This document shows, piece after piece, positions 8,505 to 16,989 of a DNA stretch of 64,000 nucleotides. Position 1 is the stretch's first letter, and the number at the start of each line of letters is the position of its first letter. The translations under genes and the position numbers were made by a program. The notes beneath the pieces were generated by a model, which did no database searches, had not been told where the DNA came from, and worked only from the letters and a program-made list of their open reading frames with translations. Source of the DNA: Pseudomonas asplenii (GTDB lineage: Bacteria; Pseudomonadota; Gammaproteobacteria; Pseudomonadales; Pseudomonadaceae); NCBI RefSeq assembly GCF_001293465.1, contig NZ_JSYZ01000009.1, forward strand, positions 410,968 through 474,967. The letters run 5' to 3'.

Positions 8505-9214
8505 GTCGGGTTTCCAAAAGCCAGGTGCAGGCGGAAATGCTGGGGGTCGAGCAGGCTTTCGACCTGCTCCATGAAACGTCCCTGGCGGTCGTAGGTGGTG
8601 CGCAGGGCCTTGAGGAACACCGTACCGACCGGGCGGCCCAGGCGTTCGGCTTCCACTTCGCCGAGGGGTTCGGCGCCGATCCACTGGTCGCCGTGCTGGC
8701 CGATGAAGCCATGGGCGGCCAGGGTGATGGTCAGGGAGTCGTCGATCAGGCCGGTTTCGGGCAGGCGTTCCAGGCCGCCGCTGGCCGGCATCAGCGAATA
8801 TTCGAGGGACACCACGACCCCTTCGGGGTTGCGCCGACGCCGGTCGAGGGCGATGAACTGCTCGGTGCCGTAGCGGCTGAGCAGGTCCGGCCGACGCACG
8901 GCCTCAAAGCGCAGGATCTCGGTGTCGATACGCGCGCCGGTATCGGCCAGGGCCTGGGCCCAGCCGGCCCCCTGGTCGAGGGTCATGCCGTCGTAGGTGA
9001 CGATCGAACCGACGCCGCTCTGGGTCGCGATGTAGTTGCGTCGTTTGAGCTCGGCCAGGGCTTCGCGCAGCGTGCCACGGCTCACCGAGAATTCTTCGGC
9101 CAACTGATGCTCGCCCGGCAACAGAAAGCCGTCTTCGAGAAGACCGCTTTCGATGCGCCGGATGAGCTCATCGACCACCCGTTTTTTCTTGTCAAATCGG
9201 ACATGTCTAATCAT
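8501..9214 (-). CDS. GntR-family regulator with UTRA domain
   Basis: A 237-residue regulator. The N-terminal winged helix (LIRRIESGLLEDGFLLPGEH, then EFSVSRGTLREAL) is followed by a UTRA ligand-binding domain from about residue 85. I start at the ATG at 9214; an in-frame TTG at 9220 is possible. No clear ribosome site precedes either. A weak promoter-like pair (TTGCAG, 18 bases, TATCAA) ends only 7 bases before the ATG, so the message may have almost no leader. As first gene of the operon it probably represses itself and the three genes below until bound by the pathway substrate. Confidence 0.8.
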   Translation of the reverse strand: MIRHVRFDKKKRVVDELIRRIESGLLEDGFLLPGEHQLAEEFSVSRGTLREALAELKRRNYIATQSGVGSIVTYDGMTLDQGAGWAQALADTGARIDTEILRFEAVRRPDLLSRYGTEQFIALDRRRRNPEGVVVSLEYSLMPASGGLERLPETGLIDDSLTITLAAHGFIGQHGDQWIGAEPLGEVEAERLGRPVGTVFLKALRTTYDRQGRFMEQVESLLDPQHFRLHLAFGNPT

Positions 9215-9387
9215 GTACAATTTGATAACCGAAAGAGGCGTGTGGCTGCAAGAAATTTATCTTGCCGGAAGATGAATGGTGGTCTGACGAACGGGTTCAG
9301 GAGGCCTGCGCAGCCTGCGGGAACGGACTGGCCCACAAGGCCACCAGGGCCTGCGGCTTGCCGCAAAGCCACTGGCGATCTCAAGGC

Positions 9388-9417
9388 CGCTTTCGCGGGC
9401 AAGCCCTGCTCCTACAC
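9388..9417. repeat. REP-like element, single copy
   Basis: CGCTTTCGCGGGCAAGCC followed by CTGCTCCTAC matches the core of the paired elements at 53571 and 60183. It sits in the 250-base gap between the gntR promoter and the DUF1285 gene. Confidence 0.7.
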
Positions 9418-9465
9418 AAGAGGGCGGCAGCAAGAAAGCGCACAAAAACCCGGTTACGGGAGGCC

Positions 9466-10029
9466 TCAGGGCTCAAGGCCAATGGGGAAGAACTCGCCGC
9501 CGCTCCACACGCCCAACCAGGATTGGCCATCGATCTGCCGCGTCACCGCCAGGTCGACCAACTGGTAGAACACATTGCGGTGAATCAGCGCCTCGAGGTT
9601 GCTACGCACAAGGAGGTAGGGTGCCGGCTCTTCGCTGTGGGGATCGATCAGCACCCGGATCGGATGTTCGGCACCGGCCGTCACCTGCTCGTCGACCTGA
9701 GTGGTGAAACGCAGTTGCTGCGCCTCACCCTGCCCTTGCACCTCAAGGGTCACCGCGACAAACGGCGCATCGTCGACCTTGATGCCCACCTTCTCCACCG
9801 GGGTGACCAGAAAATAGTCGTCACCCTCGCGGCGCAGGATGGTGGAGAACAGCTTGACCATCGGCTTGCGCCCGATCGGCGTGCCCAGGTAATACCAGGT
9901 GCCGTCGCGGGCGATGCGCATATCGATATCGCCGCAGAAATCCGGGTTCCAGAGGTGAACCGGTGGCAGCCCCTTTTCCGTCCCGGGGATCTGCGCCAAC
10001 AGGTCGTTGGCCTTGCCTGATTCACTCAT
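9466..10029 (-). CDS. DUF1285 family protein
   Basis: A 187-residue protein with the family pattern [33 protein letters not shown] near the N-terminus, [13 protein letters not shown] in the middle and FYQLVDLAV near the end. Structural work on the family shows a small beta-rich fold; the function is unknown. It is 17 bases from the next upstream gene, the DUF4823 lipoprotein, and likely co-transcribed with it. Confidence 0.8.
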   Translation of the reverse strand: MSESGKANDLLAQIPGTEKGLPPVHLWNPDFCGDIDMRIARDGTWYYLGTPIGRKPMVKLFSTILRREGDDYFLVTPVEKVGIKVDDAPFVAVTLEVQGQGEAQQLRFTTQVDEQVTAGAEHPIRVLIDPHSEEPAPYLLVRSNLEALIHRNVFYQLVDLAVTRQIDGQSWLGVWSGGEFFPIGLEP

Positions 10030-10046
10030 GTCCGCTCCGAAATGAC

Positions 10047-10652
10047 TTACTGATCGCTCAAGCCCAGCAGGCTACGGGCATATTCTGCCAGCGGTTTGGC
10101 GATCAGGTCTTGCGGTTTGTTGTCATGGAACGTCAGTAAACCGCCACGACTCCTGATCCGTGCGGTGTCGATCAGGTACTGGGTACCGGTCTCGATCAGC
10201 ATGATCTGGATCACCCCGGTGTCAACGCCAAGGCGGTCGACGGCTTCCTGGTCGGCCCATTCGTCATAGTTGCCGATCCGGTCGTCGGCCTTGGCGAAAC
10301 GGGTGTACAGCAGGTAGTGGGCACCGGCCGAACGGGCCTCGGCCATGGCCTGGTCGAGGCCGACCGGGGCGCGGGCGCGGCGGACCATCGGGAAGTATTC
10401 GACGAAGCCGTTGAAGGCTTCTTCGGCCACCACGTTGGGCCGTGGGTAGGCGCTGCCGGGCGGGGCGAACGCGCCCTGGGCGATGTAGATAAAGGAGTCC
10501 GGCTGAATGCGGAACGAGTGGATGCGGCGCGTATCGCTATGATCGAGCAGCCCTGCGTCGCTCATCTGATAACGAGCCCCTTCTCCCAGATCGCTGACTT
10601 TCATGCAGCCGCCCAGCGCCAACAGCGCCAGCAGCATAACCAGGCTACGCAT
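10047..10652 (-). CDS. DUF4823 family lipoprotein
   Basis: A 201-residue protein. The ATG at 10652 is chosen because GGAGGA lies 6-7 bases upstream and it begins a proper lipoprotein signal ([17 protein letters not shown], lipobox ALGGC). The mature part contains [18 protein letters not shown] and [19 protein letters not shown], typical of DUF4823 envelope lipoproteins. The function is unknown. It precedes the DUF1285 gene in the same operon. Confidence 0.75.
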   Translation of the reverse strand: MRSLVMLLALLALGGCMKVSDLGEGARYQMSDAGLLDHSDTRRIHSFRIQPDSFIYIAQGAFAPPGSAYPRPNVVAEEAFNGFVEYFPMVRRARAPVGLDQAMAEARSAGAHYLLYTRFAKADDRIGNYDEWADQEAVDRLGVDTGVIQIMLIETGTQYLIDTARIRSRGGLLTFHDNKPQDLIAKPLAEYARSLLGLSDQ

Positions 10653-10753
10653 CCTAATCCTCCAGAGGCCGGTGACGGAAAACCGGCGAACAGCCCCAGG
10701 ATGCAGCTTCCGCGCCAGATTGATGGGGAGTCGGGATTTGCAGGACAGCGGCG

Positions 10754-10860
10754 GCCTTGTTCGCGGATCAATCCGGTGCCCACGGGTTTGTGAGGCATCT
10801 ACAAGATTGGTGATCACCGCAGTGCCCCCTGGGGGCCGGATTCATCCGCGAACGGGGCCC
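10754..10860. repeat. Pair of inverted REP-like elements
   Basis: GTTCGCGGATCAATCCGG on the left and CCGGATTCATCCGCGAAC on the right are inverted copies separated by about 55 bases, with further matching flanks. They fill the intergenic gap upstream of the DUF4823 gene and downstream of moaA. The core differs from the CGCGGGCAAGCC type seen elsewhere. Confidence 0.75.
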
Positions 10861-10877
10861 ACAGGAAGCCCGGCCGA

Positions 10878-11846
10878 TCACCCACCAATGATCTTCATCA
10901 CCGTCGCGCCACCGGAAAACGCCACCGACTGCTTGTCGCCCAACGCCCGGACCAGCAGGCGCTGCAACGCCGGCAGGGCCTCATGGCGCGGCTTGTCCAG
11001 CAGGTCGCCGACATAATGCCGGTTGCTCGATGACAGGCAGCCATGCAGCCACCCCGTGGAAGACAGCCGCAAGCGCGAACAGGTGCGGCAGAACGGTACG
11101 CTTTCGTTGGCGATCACTCCGAAATGACCACGACCGGGGATCTCGTAGCGCACCGCAGTGGCATCCACCGGCGCATTGGCCTGCAGATAGGCGTAGCGTT
11201 CGCCGATCAACTCCAGCAACTGCTGGAGGCTGACGAACTGCTGAAGAAAGGCGTTGTGGTCACTGGCCAGATGCCCCATGCGCATCAGCTCGATGAAGCG
11301 CAGCTCGTAACCGCGCGCCAGGCAGTAGTCGAGCAGCGGCATCACCTGGTCCAGGTTCTGCCCGCGCAACGGCACCATGTTGACCTTGATTTTCAACCCG
11401 GCCGCCCGCGCCTGCTCCATGCCATCGAGCACGCTGGCCAGGTCGCCGCCCCGGGCGATACCGCGAAAGGCATCCGCATCCAGGGTATCGAGGGAAACGT
11501 TGATCCGCCGGATCCCCGCCTCCAGCAGCAGCGGCAGCTTGCGCGCCAGCAGTTGGCCGTTGGTGGTCAGGCTGATGTCGTCCAGCCCCAGCTTGCCCAC
11601 CGCGCCCATGAAGGCCTCCAGCTTTGGACTGACCAGCGGTTCGCCACCGGTGATGCGCAGCCGCTCGATGCCCGCCGCCTCGATCAGGTAGGCAACCCCA
11701 CGCGCCATCGCTTCGGCCGACAACTCGTCCTGGGCCGCCACCAGCCGCTTGCCATTGGGCACGCAGTAGGTACAGGCGTAGTTGCAGGCGGAGGTCAGGC
11801 TGATACGCAGATTGCGAAAACGCCTGCCTTGACGGTCAACGATCAT
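10878..11846 (-). CDS. moaA: GTP 3',8-cyclase, molybdenum cofactor biosynthesis
   Basis: A 322-residue radical SAM enzyme that converts GTP to 3',8-cyclo-7,8-dihydro-GTP, the first step of molybdopterin synthesis. The start at 11846 has GGAG 7 bases upstream. The N-terminal cluster motif is CNYACTYC. RITGGEPLVSPKLE and SLTTNGQLL follow. The C-terminal cluster is CRTCSRLRLSSTGWLHGC, and the protein ends in the conserved GG. It is not next to other moa genes, so it may be one of two moaA copies. It could support the molybdenum enzyme at 42965-45750. Confidence 0.93.
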   Translation of the reverse strand: MIVDRQGRRFRNLRISLTSACNYACTYCVPNGKRLVAAQDELSAEAMARGVAYLIEAAGIERLRITGGEPLVSPKLEAFMGAVGKLGLDDISLTTNGQLLARKLPLLLEAGIRRINVSLDTLDADAFRGIARGGDLASVLDGMEQARAAGLKIKVNMVPLRGQNLDQVMPLLDYCLARGYELRFIELMRMGHLASDHNAFLQQFVSLQQLLELIGERYAYLQANAPVDATAVRYEIPGRGHFGVIANESVPFCRTCSRLRLSSTGWLHGCLSSSNRHYVGDLLDKPRHEALPALQRLLVRALGDKQSVAFSGGATVMKIIGG

Positions 11847-11891
11847 GGGACACTCCGACGGAGAACTTGGAAACTTGCAGACTCGGACCCC

Positions 11892-11981
11892 GCAGGAGCC
11901 GGCTCGCTGGCGATGGCAGGATGTCAGACGGCCAATCCGTGACTGACAGGTCGCTATCGCCAGCAAGCCGGCTCCTACAGG
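11892..11981. repeat. Pair of inverted REP elements
   Basis: CAGGAGCCGGCTCGCTGGCGAT (left) and ATCGCCAGCAAGCCGGCTCCTAC (right) are near-perfect inverted copies about 35 bases apart. This is a third sequence class of REP in the window. It lies between tetR and moaA. Confidence 0.8.
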
Positions 11982-12083
11982 TGCAGCGTGACATCAAGAC
12001 ACCGCACCCACCAAAACCTGACTCCAAAATCAGGTTTTGGCAAGTTCTTTCTCGGAAGTCCCTTCCAGTGACAAGTATAGAGC

Positions 12084-12722
12084 TCAGGCTACCGAATGAT
12101 CGGTGTCGCGCTTGCGCTTGTTGCCCATGCGCACGCCGATATCCATCAGGAACTGGAAGAAGCCTTCCTGGTCTTCCAGCACGTTGCTCCAGAACGGCGA
12201 GTGGTACAGCGCGACCGCGCCGTGCACCAGCGCCCAGGCGGCACAGTAGTGGAAGTACGGAGGAACGTCCTCGAGCTTGCCTTCGCTGATACGGCCCTTG
12301 ATCAGCAGGGTCAGGCGTTCGAAGTTGGAGGCGCGGATCTTGTGCAGTTCCTCGACCATCTCCGGGACCTGGTGGCCCTTGACCACCTTCTCTTCCAGGC
12401 GGTCGAACAGCCGGTAGCGCTGAGGGTCGCGCATGCGGAATTCGAAGTAGGCACGGGAGAGTGCTTCCTTGTCCTTGTCGACGTCGGCCGAGTGCAGCAG
12501 CTCGTTCAGGTCGCGCTCGTAGTCGAGCATCAGGCGCAGGTAGATCTCCGCCTTGGACTTGAAGTGCTTGTAAATGGTGCCTTTGCCGATACCGACGGCA
12601 TCCGCGATCATCTCGACGGTGACACTGTCTTCACCCTGTTCGAGGAACAGCTTTAGCGCGGTATCGAGAATTTCCTGCTCGCGGCGACGAAACTCACGGA
12701 CCTTACGGGGTTCTTTGTGCAT
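12084..12722 (-). CDS. TetR/AcrR-family regulator
   Basis: A 212-residue regulator. The start at 12722 (MHKEPRKVREFRRREQEIL) matches the usual beginning of this orthologue. The HTH is at about residues 15-60 (MIADAVGIGKGTIYKHFKSK). The remainder is the helical ligand-binding and dimer domain. The position next to tatD, pilZ and holB fits the P. aeruginosa PA2957 orthologue, as I recall that gene order. Targets and ligand are unknown. Confidence 0.85.
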   Translation of the reverse strand: MHKEPRKVREFRRREQEILDTALKLFLEQGEDSVTVEMIADAVGIGKGTIYKHFKSKAEIYLRLMLDYERDLNELLHSADVDKDKEALSRAYFEFRMRDPQRYRLFDRLEEKVVKGHQVPEMVEELHKIRASNFERLTLLIKGRISEGKLEDVPPYFHYCAAWALVHGAVALYHSPFWSNVLEDQEGFFQFLMDIGVRMGNKRKRDTDHSVA

Positions 12723-12989
12723 AAGAAAAAGGTCTGTAGGGGCAAAATCGAAGCGAAGTATTATGCCTGAGCCGCGCCAAATTGCACGAATCATCAGCGG
12801 CTTTTCGTTTTCACTGTCGACGAATCAGCCTTCGCCAGTCAAAAAGTCTTCGTTCGGGTCACGCTGCGTCGCTCTACGACAAGGCCCGCGCCCCGGCTGA
12901 ACATGTGAGAACTCAAGGGAAGCGGATGTATTCCAAATCTGTTTAAAAAATGAGCAGGCCTGACTGGACGTACCGCGATACTGACCAAT

Positions 12990-13115
12990 ACTTCAAATGT
13001 CGACGGGCATATCCCCCAAGTGTCACGTCGATAAAGGTGCCAATGGACCGCGCGCCTTTGTTTTACTCCTAATGGTCTTGACCCGGATTCACCCCCCAGA
13101 ACCCGGGTTTTTTTT
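12990..13115 (+). ncRNA. rgsA: Probable rgsA small RNA
   Basis: The 418-base gap between tetR and tatD has no gene but holds a convincing RNA. A stem TCGACG/CGTCGA (13000-13005 with 13026-13031) is followed by a strong terminator ending in T8 at 13115. AT-rich -10-like boxes GATACT (12977) and AATACT (12987) would give transcripts of about 115-130 nt. In P. aeruginosa the RpoS- and Gac-dependent RNA RgsA, about 120 nt, is encoded between the tetR and tatD orthologues. The position, size and terminator all agree. The 5' end is approximate and identity rests on synteny from memory. Confidence 0.6.
13081..13115 (+). terminator. Intrinsic terminator of the small RNA
   Basis: ACCCGG pairs with CCGGGT, then an A/C mismatch and TTC/GAA, closing a C-rich 8-base loop ACCCCCCA, with eight Ts directly after. 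Confidence 0.85.
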
Positions 13116-13140
13116 GCCTGCGATTCGAGCCGGCGACCCC

Positions 13141-13923
13141 TCAGGCCACATGCGCCAGCGGAAACAGTCGCTTGAAGTTCCCGGTGGTCTGCTCGGCAAA
13201 ACGCTCGTAAGGCACGCCCCGCAACATCGCCAGGTATTCCGCCACTTCCCGCACGTATTGCGGCAGGTTCGGTTTGCCGCGATGGGGAATCGGTGCCAGA
13301 TACGGCGAGTCGGTTTCCACCAGCAGACGGTCGGCCGGCACCTGCCGTGCCACATCGCGCAGCGCATCGGCATTGCGGAAGGTGACGATGCCCGACAGCG
13401 AGATATAGAAACCCAGGTCCAGCGCGGCCTTGGCCATGTCCCAGTCCTCGGTGAAACAATGCAGCACGCCCGCCTGGGGCAGTTGCGCTTCACGCAACAG
13501 TTGCAGGGTATCGGCACGGGCACTGCGGGTATGCACGATCACCGGCTTGCCGGTCTTGCGTGCCGCCTCCAGGTGCAGGCGGAAAGATGCCTGCTGGACC
13601 TCGGCCGCCTCCGGCTCATAGTGATAGTCCAGGCCGGTTTCGCCAATCGCAACCACCCGCGGATGATCGAGCTCGCGCAGCAGCCAGTCGAGGGCCGGGG
13701 TCGCGTCGGGCTTGACGTCCAGCGGGTGCACCCCGACCGAACAGTCGACATCGGCATAACGTTCGGCCAGGGCCTTCACCTCGGCGGCGTTGTCGGCGCT
13801 GACGCCGATGCACAGGAAATGACCGACACCGCGCTGGCGCGCAGCCTCCAGGGCGGCGTCCAGGGAGCCCTGGTGCGCGGTCAGGTCCAGGCGGTCGAGG
13901 TGGCAATGGGAATCTACAAGCAT
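13141..13923 (-). CDS. TatD-family metal-dependent hydrolase
   Basis: A 260-residue TIM-barrel hydrolase. The metal-binding motifs are DSHCHLDRLD (residues 4-13), the Glu of AIGETGLDYHY, HTRSA, LHCFTED, and the Asp in LLVETDSPYLAP. TatD proteins have DNase or exonuclease activity. It is the last gene after holB and pilZ, a very common position for this orthologue. Confidence 0.88.
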   Translation of the reverse strand: MLVDSHCHLDRLDLTAHQGSLDAALEAARQRGVGHFLCIGVSADNAAEVKALAERYADVDCSVGVHPLDVKPDATPALDWLLRELDHPRVVAIGETGLDYHYEPEAAEVQQASFRLHLEAARKTGKPVIVHTRSARADTLQLLREAQLPQAGVLHCFTEDWDMAKAALDLGFYISLSGIVTFRNADALRDVARQVPADRLLVETDSPYLAPIPHRGKPNLPQYVREVAEYLAMLRGVPYERFAEQTTGNFKRLFPLAHVA

Positions 13924-13937
13924 GGGAAAGGTGGCAA

Positions 13938-14294
13938 CTACATCGTATGAGTGGGACGGTCGGACTTCAGGGCACCGGCCAGATGGGTTTCGATCTTGCT
14001 GCGGGCGGTGTTGTCGCCGTCATTGAACTGCACGCCGATACCGGCGGCGCGATTGCCCTGGGCGCCCTTGGGAGTAATCCAGGTGACCTTGCCGGCGACC
14101 GGAATCTTCTCCGGCTCGTCCATGAGGTTGAGCAGCATGAACACCTCGTCGCCCAACTTGTAGCTCTTGTTGGTGGGGATGAACAGGCCGCCGTTCTTGA
14201 TAAAGGGCATGTAGGCCGCGTACAGCACCGACTTGTCCTTGATGGTCAATGACAGGATGCCGTTGCGCGGGCCAGGACCAATAGGTTCGTTCAT
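13938..14294 (-). CDS. pilZ: PilZ domain protein
   Basis: A 118-residue single-domain protein, the same size as P. aeruginosa PilZ and in the same place downstream of holB. The usual c-di-GMP-binding RxxxR motif is not visible. This is also true of canonical PilZ, which acts in type IV pilus assembly through protein contacts. Conserved pieces are KDKSVLYAAYMPFIKNGGLF, DEVFMLLNLMDEPEKIPV and GKVTWITPKGAQGNR. Confidence 0.88.
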   Translation of the reverse strand: MNEPIGPGPRNGILSLTIKDKSVLYAAYMPFIKNGGLFIPTNKSYKLGDEVFMLLNLMDEPEKIPVAGKVTWITPKGAQGNRAAGIGVQFNDGDNTARSKIETHLAGALKSDRPTHTM

Positions 14295-14329
14295 GCGGAC
14301 TCCCGAAATGCGGATAAGTCGATTCTACC

Positions 14330-15316
14330 TCAGTTTTGAGCAGGCAAAGCGGCCCACTGCACCAGCAGGGCCTCAAGCAGCAGTACCCGGTTGAGGTTGG
14401 CCTTGCTCAGAACTTTCTGGCGCTGGGCGAGGATCCAGTCCTGGATATTCAGGACCTTTTCCCGCGACGCCTTCTGCGCCAGGTACTGCACCACCTTGCG
14501 CATGTCCGGCAGGCCGAGGCCCTCCTCGTCCTGGGTCAGTTGATAACGCAGGATCAGGTTCGACCAGTCGCAGAACCAGTCGAACAGCAGCAACAGCGAA
14601 ATGGCGTTCCAGCCTTCGGCCAGCTGAGTCGCCGACATCTGCTGCTTGAGCAGTTTCTTCACCCCGTCGACCACCTGCGCCCGTTGCTCGCGTACGCCCT
14701 GGGCCTGCAGGTTCGCGGCAGCCAGTGGCGAACCCGCCGCCAGGGTCAGCAGTTCCATCCGCTCCTCTTCGCTGCACTCGGGCAAGGCCGTGGCCAGCCA
14801 TTGCAGGCTCATCGCCTCGCCCGGCAGCGGGCAGGCCTGCTGCACGCAGCGGCTGCGCACGGTGGGCAGCAGCCGACTGGACTGGTGGCTGACCAGCAGC
14901 AGCACGGTATCGCCGGACGGTTCTTCCAGGCTCTTGAGCAGGGCGTTGGCGGCGTTGATGTTCATCGACTCCACCGGCTCGATCAGTACCACCTTGCGCC
15001 CCCCCAGTTGCGCGGTCTGGGCGACGAACGCCACCAGGTCACGCACCTGGTCGACCTTGATCGCCTTGTCCGCTTCCTCGGGCTCGAGGATGTAGTTGTC
15101 CGGGTGGCTGCCGGCCGCCAGCAGCAGGCACGACTTGCACTGCCCGCAAGCCTCCAGGCCCGCCGGGCTCTTGCACAGCAGCAGCGCCATCAGCCGCTCG
15201 GCCAGCGCGCGCTTGCCGATCCCGGCCGGGCCATGCAGCAGATAGGCATGGGCATGCTGGGTACGGCCGGCCAGTTGCTGCCAGAGGGTGTCCTGCCAGG
15301 GATAGGCTTCAGCCAT
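14330..15316 (-). CDS. holB: DNA polymerase III delta' subunit
   Basis: A 328-residue clamp-loader subunit. The start at 15316 (MAEAYPWQDTLWQQLAGR) is the conserved one, with a weak GGGG upstream. The P-loop-like HGPAGIGKRALAE and the zinc knuckle CGQCKSC (with an upstream C in LLLCKSPAGLEAC) are present, as is the SRC motif in TVRSRCVQQ. Normally holB follows tmk in one operon; here the gene immediately upstream is the divergent dNMP kinase. The holB start retains CATGGCTGA, which encodes HG-stop in another frame and could be the last trace of an overlapping tmk. Confidence 0.93.
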   Translation of the reverse strand: MAEAYPWQDTLWQQLAGRTQHAHAYLLHGPAGIGKRALAERLMALLLCKSPAGLEACGQCKSCLLLAAGSHPDNYILEPEEADKAIKVDQVRDLVAFVAQTAQLGGRKVVLIEPVESMNINAANALLKSLEEPSGDTVLLLVSHQSSRLLPTVRSRCVQQACPLPGEAMSLQWLATALPECSEEERMELLTLAAGSPLAAANLQAQGVREQRAQVVDGVKKLLKQQMSATQLAEGWNAISLLLLFDWFCDWSNLILRYQLTQDEEGLGLPDMRKVVQYLAQKASREKVLNIQDWILAQRQKVLSKANLNRVLLLEALLVQWAALPAQN

Positions 15317-15362
15317 GCTGCAACCCCGTCGCAATCACGCCCCATGGTGCGCCAGCCTGTTG

Positions 15363-15378
15363 TTTTATCTTGATAAAA
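15363..15378. promoter_or_regulatory. Perfect AT-rich inverted repeat between divergent genes
   Basis: TTTTATC-TT-GATAAAA has 7-bp arms. It lies in the shared upstream region of holB and the kinase gene, in an AT-rich patch likely to contain promoters for one or both. It may be an operator. Confidence 0.4.
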
Positions 15379-15473
15379 AATCTAAACACAGCAGTATGGG
15401 TATCCTTTCGACAACAGGTGAACAGGGAGGCCGTCCGCGCCGGTCGCCCTGGCAAGGCTTCAGGAGCAACAGT

Positions 15474-16289
15474 TTGAGAACCATCATCGGGCTCGCCGCA
15501 CTCGCCAGATCCGGCAAGGACACGGTAGCGTCAATGCTGCTCGCACAGGCGGAGACTGCCGCCTTTGCCCTGGCCGATCCGCTCAAGGTCGGCTGCCAGG
15601 CCCTCTTCGGCCTGAGCGATGAACAAACCTGGGACGATACAGTAAAAGAGCGCAGGATTGACCTGTGGAACCGCTCCCCGCGCGAGTTCTTCCAGCAGGT
15701 CGGCACGGAGTGGATGCGCAATCATAACCCAGACCACTGGTTGCAGCGGGCGGATCGCGAGATCAATCCACCGCGGGACGACAGCACCTGGTCGGGCACC
15801 GCGGACCTGTCCGCGACCGACGCACCCTTCCGCCTGGCGGCCCAGGCCTTCTTCGATTTTTCCGATGGGCAGATCTGGGACCCGCAGCATTACGCACAAG
15901 TCGATCCGAGCTGGGACATTTCCCCACGGGATGCCGTTGCCCTGATCGAACGGCACGCCCTGGCCTTCGACCCCGACTATGCGGCCAAACGCGGCCAGCT
16001 GCCGCTGACCCCGCTCAAGCGCCGTCCTCCCCTGCCGGCGAGCGCCTCGACGATCATCATCAAGGACATCCGCTTCGAGAACGAAGCCCGGTACCTGCGC
16101 GAACACCATGGCGTCATCTGGCACATCACCCGCCCCAACCTGCAGCGGGTCAATGCCCACTCCTCCGAACTGGGCGTGGCGCGCCTGCCCGAGGATGTGC
16201 TGATCGTCAATGACGGCAGCCTCGAACAGCTACAAGAGACGGTGATACGAGCCTGGCAACACCACAAGACCGCCCAACAGGCACATTGA
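15474..16289 (+). CDS. Deoxynucleotide monophosphate kinase, phage type
   Basis: A 271-residue protein. I chose the TTG at 15474 because AGGAG (15462-15466) is 7 bases upstream and it starts just before the P-loop; the frame is open back to 15315 with an ATG at 15396. Motifs are GLAALARSGKDTVASML (P-loop of the dNMP kinase type), IIIKDIRFENEARYL, and the C-terminal HSSELGVARLPED with VNDGSLEQLQ. The family, typified by T4 gp1, phosphorylates dTMP, dGMP and modified dCMP. It lies where tmk is expected. Either it came with the island by chance or it takes over part of Tmk's job. Confidence 0.8.
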   Translation: MRTIIGLAALARSGKDTVASMLLAQAETAAFALADPLKVGCQALFGLSDEQTWDDTVKERRIDLWNRSPREFFQQVGTEWMRNHNPDHWLQRADREINPPRDDSTWSGTADLSATDAPFRLAAQAFFDFSDGQIWDPQHYAQVDPSWDISPRDAVALIERHALAFDPDYAAKRGQLPLTPLKRRPPLPASASTIIIKDIRFENEARYLREHHGVIWHITRPNLQRVNAHSSELGVARLPEDVLIVNDGSLEQLQETVIRAWQHHKTAQQAH

Positions 16290-16371
16290 TAATCCTGCCG
16301 CAGCCCACGCCCCTATAGTAGCCTGGCTTGCCTACGAAGGGGCCGGCAAGCCCGCCGCCGCCCTCGCGGCT

Positions 16372-16989
16372 TCAACCCAGCGGCTCGAACCGCTCGCCAA
16401 CGAACACCCGGCTGGGGTTGCCGCGCTCCAACTGGTGGTGCAACAAACGTCGCGCCGCACGCGCGTCGGCTGCGCCCTGCTGCTGCAACTGCTCCAGTTT
16501 CAGCGCAATCAGGCGCAATGCCAGCCGCTTGTTGGCGTGCTGGCTGCGCTCGGACTGCACCTTGACGCTGATACCGCTGGCCAGGTGGGTAGCCCGCACC
16601 GCCGACTCGGTGCGATTGACATGCTGGCCGCCGGGACCGGAAGCACGCAGGGTCTCGAAACGGATTTCCCCTTCGAGCCCCAAGGCCGGCTCCGGGCAGC
16701 GCGCCACGCCGATGAACCAGTTCTTGCGCTGATGGCGCGGCCGGTAGGGGCTGGTCGCCCGCCACTGCAACGTACCCGTCCATTGCGCTGCCAGCGCTTC
16801 GGCGTCCGAGCCTTCCAGACTCAGCAGCACCGAACGCAACGTACCCGCTCGCGGGCCGGCCTCCTGCTCCAGCAGTTGCAAGCGTACGTCTTGCGCCTCG
16901 GCTTCCAGCTGCAAGCGCCCCAGCGCTCTGGTCACGGCCAGGCAGCATTCCTCCGGTCCCTGGGCGGCGGAAAATTGCAGCAGAATCAT
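16372..16989 (-). CDS. prfH: Peptide chain release factor H
   Basis: A 205-residue class I release-factor homologue. The ATG at 16989 ([19 protein letters not shown]) overlaps the rtcB stop as TGATG, so it is coupled to rtcB and starts as known PrfH proteins do. The catalytic tripeptide is in [19 protein letters not shown]. The stop-codon-recognition domain of RF1/RF2 is missing, as normal for PrfH. PrfH is known to release peptides from ribosomes whose 16S rRNA decoding centre has been cut, so that RtcB can reseal the RNA. Confidence 0.92.
   Translation of the reverse strand: MILLQFSAAQGPEECCLAVTRALGRLQLEAEAQDVRLQLLEQEAGPRAGTLRSVLLSLEGSDAEALAAQWTGTLQWRATSPYRPRHQRKNWFIGVARCPEPALGLEGEIRFETLRASGPGGQHVNRTESAVRATHLASGISVKVQSERSQHANKRLALRLIALKLEQLQQQGAADARAARRLLHHQLERGNPSRVFVGERFEPLG

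Noticed and set aside
13110..13135. T-loop-like GCTCGAATC on the minus strand, possible tRNA
   Set aside because: The flanking bases do not form a T stem, and no anticodon arm or acceptor stem can be drawn. No tRNA or rRNA gene is visible in the window.
15315..15473. N-terminal extension of the dNMP kinase frame
   Set aside because: It would run through the holB start region, has no ribosome site or family similarity, and the TTG at 15474 has a proper ribosome site just before the P-loop.
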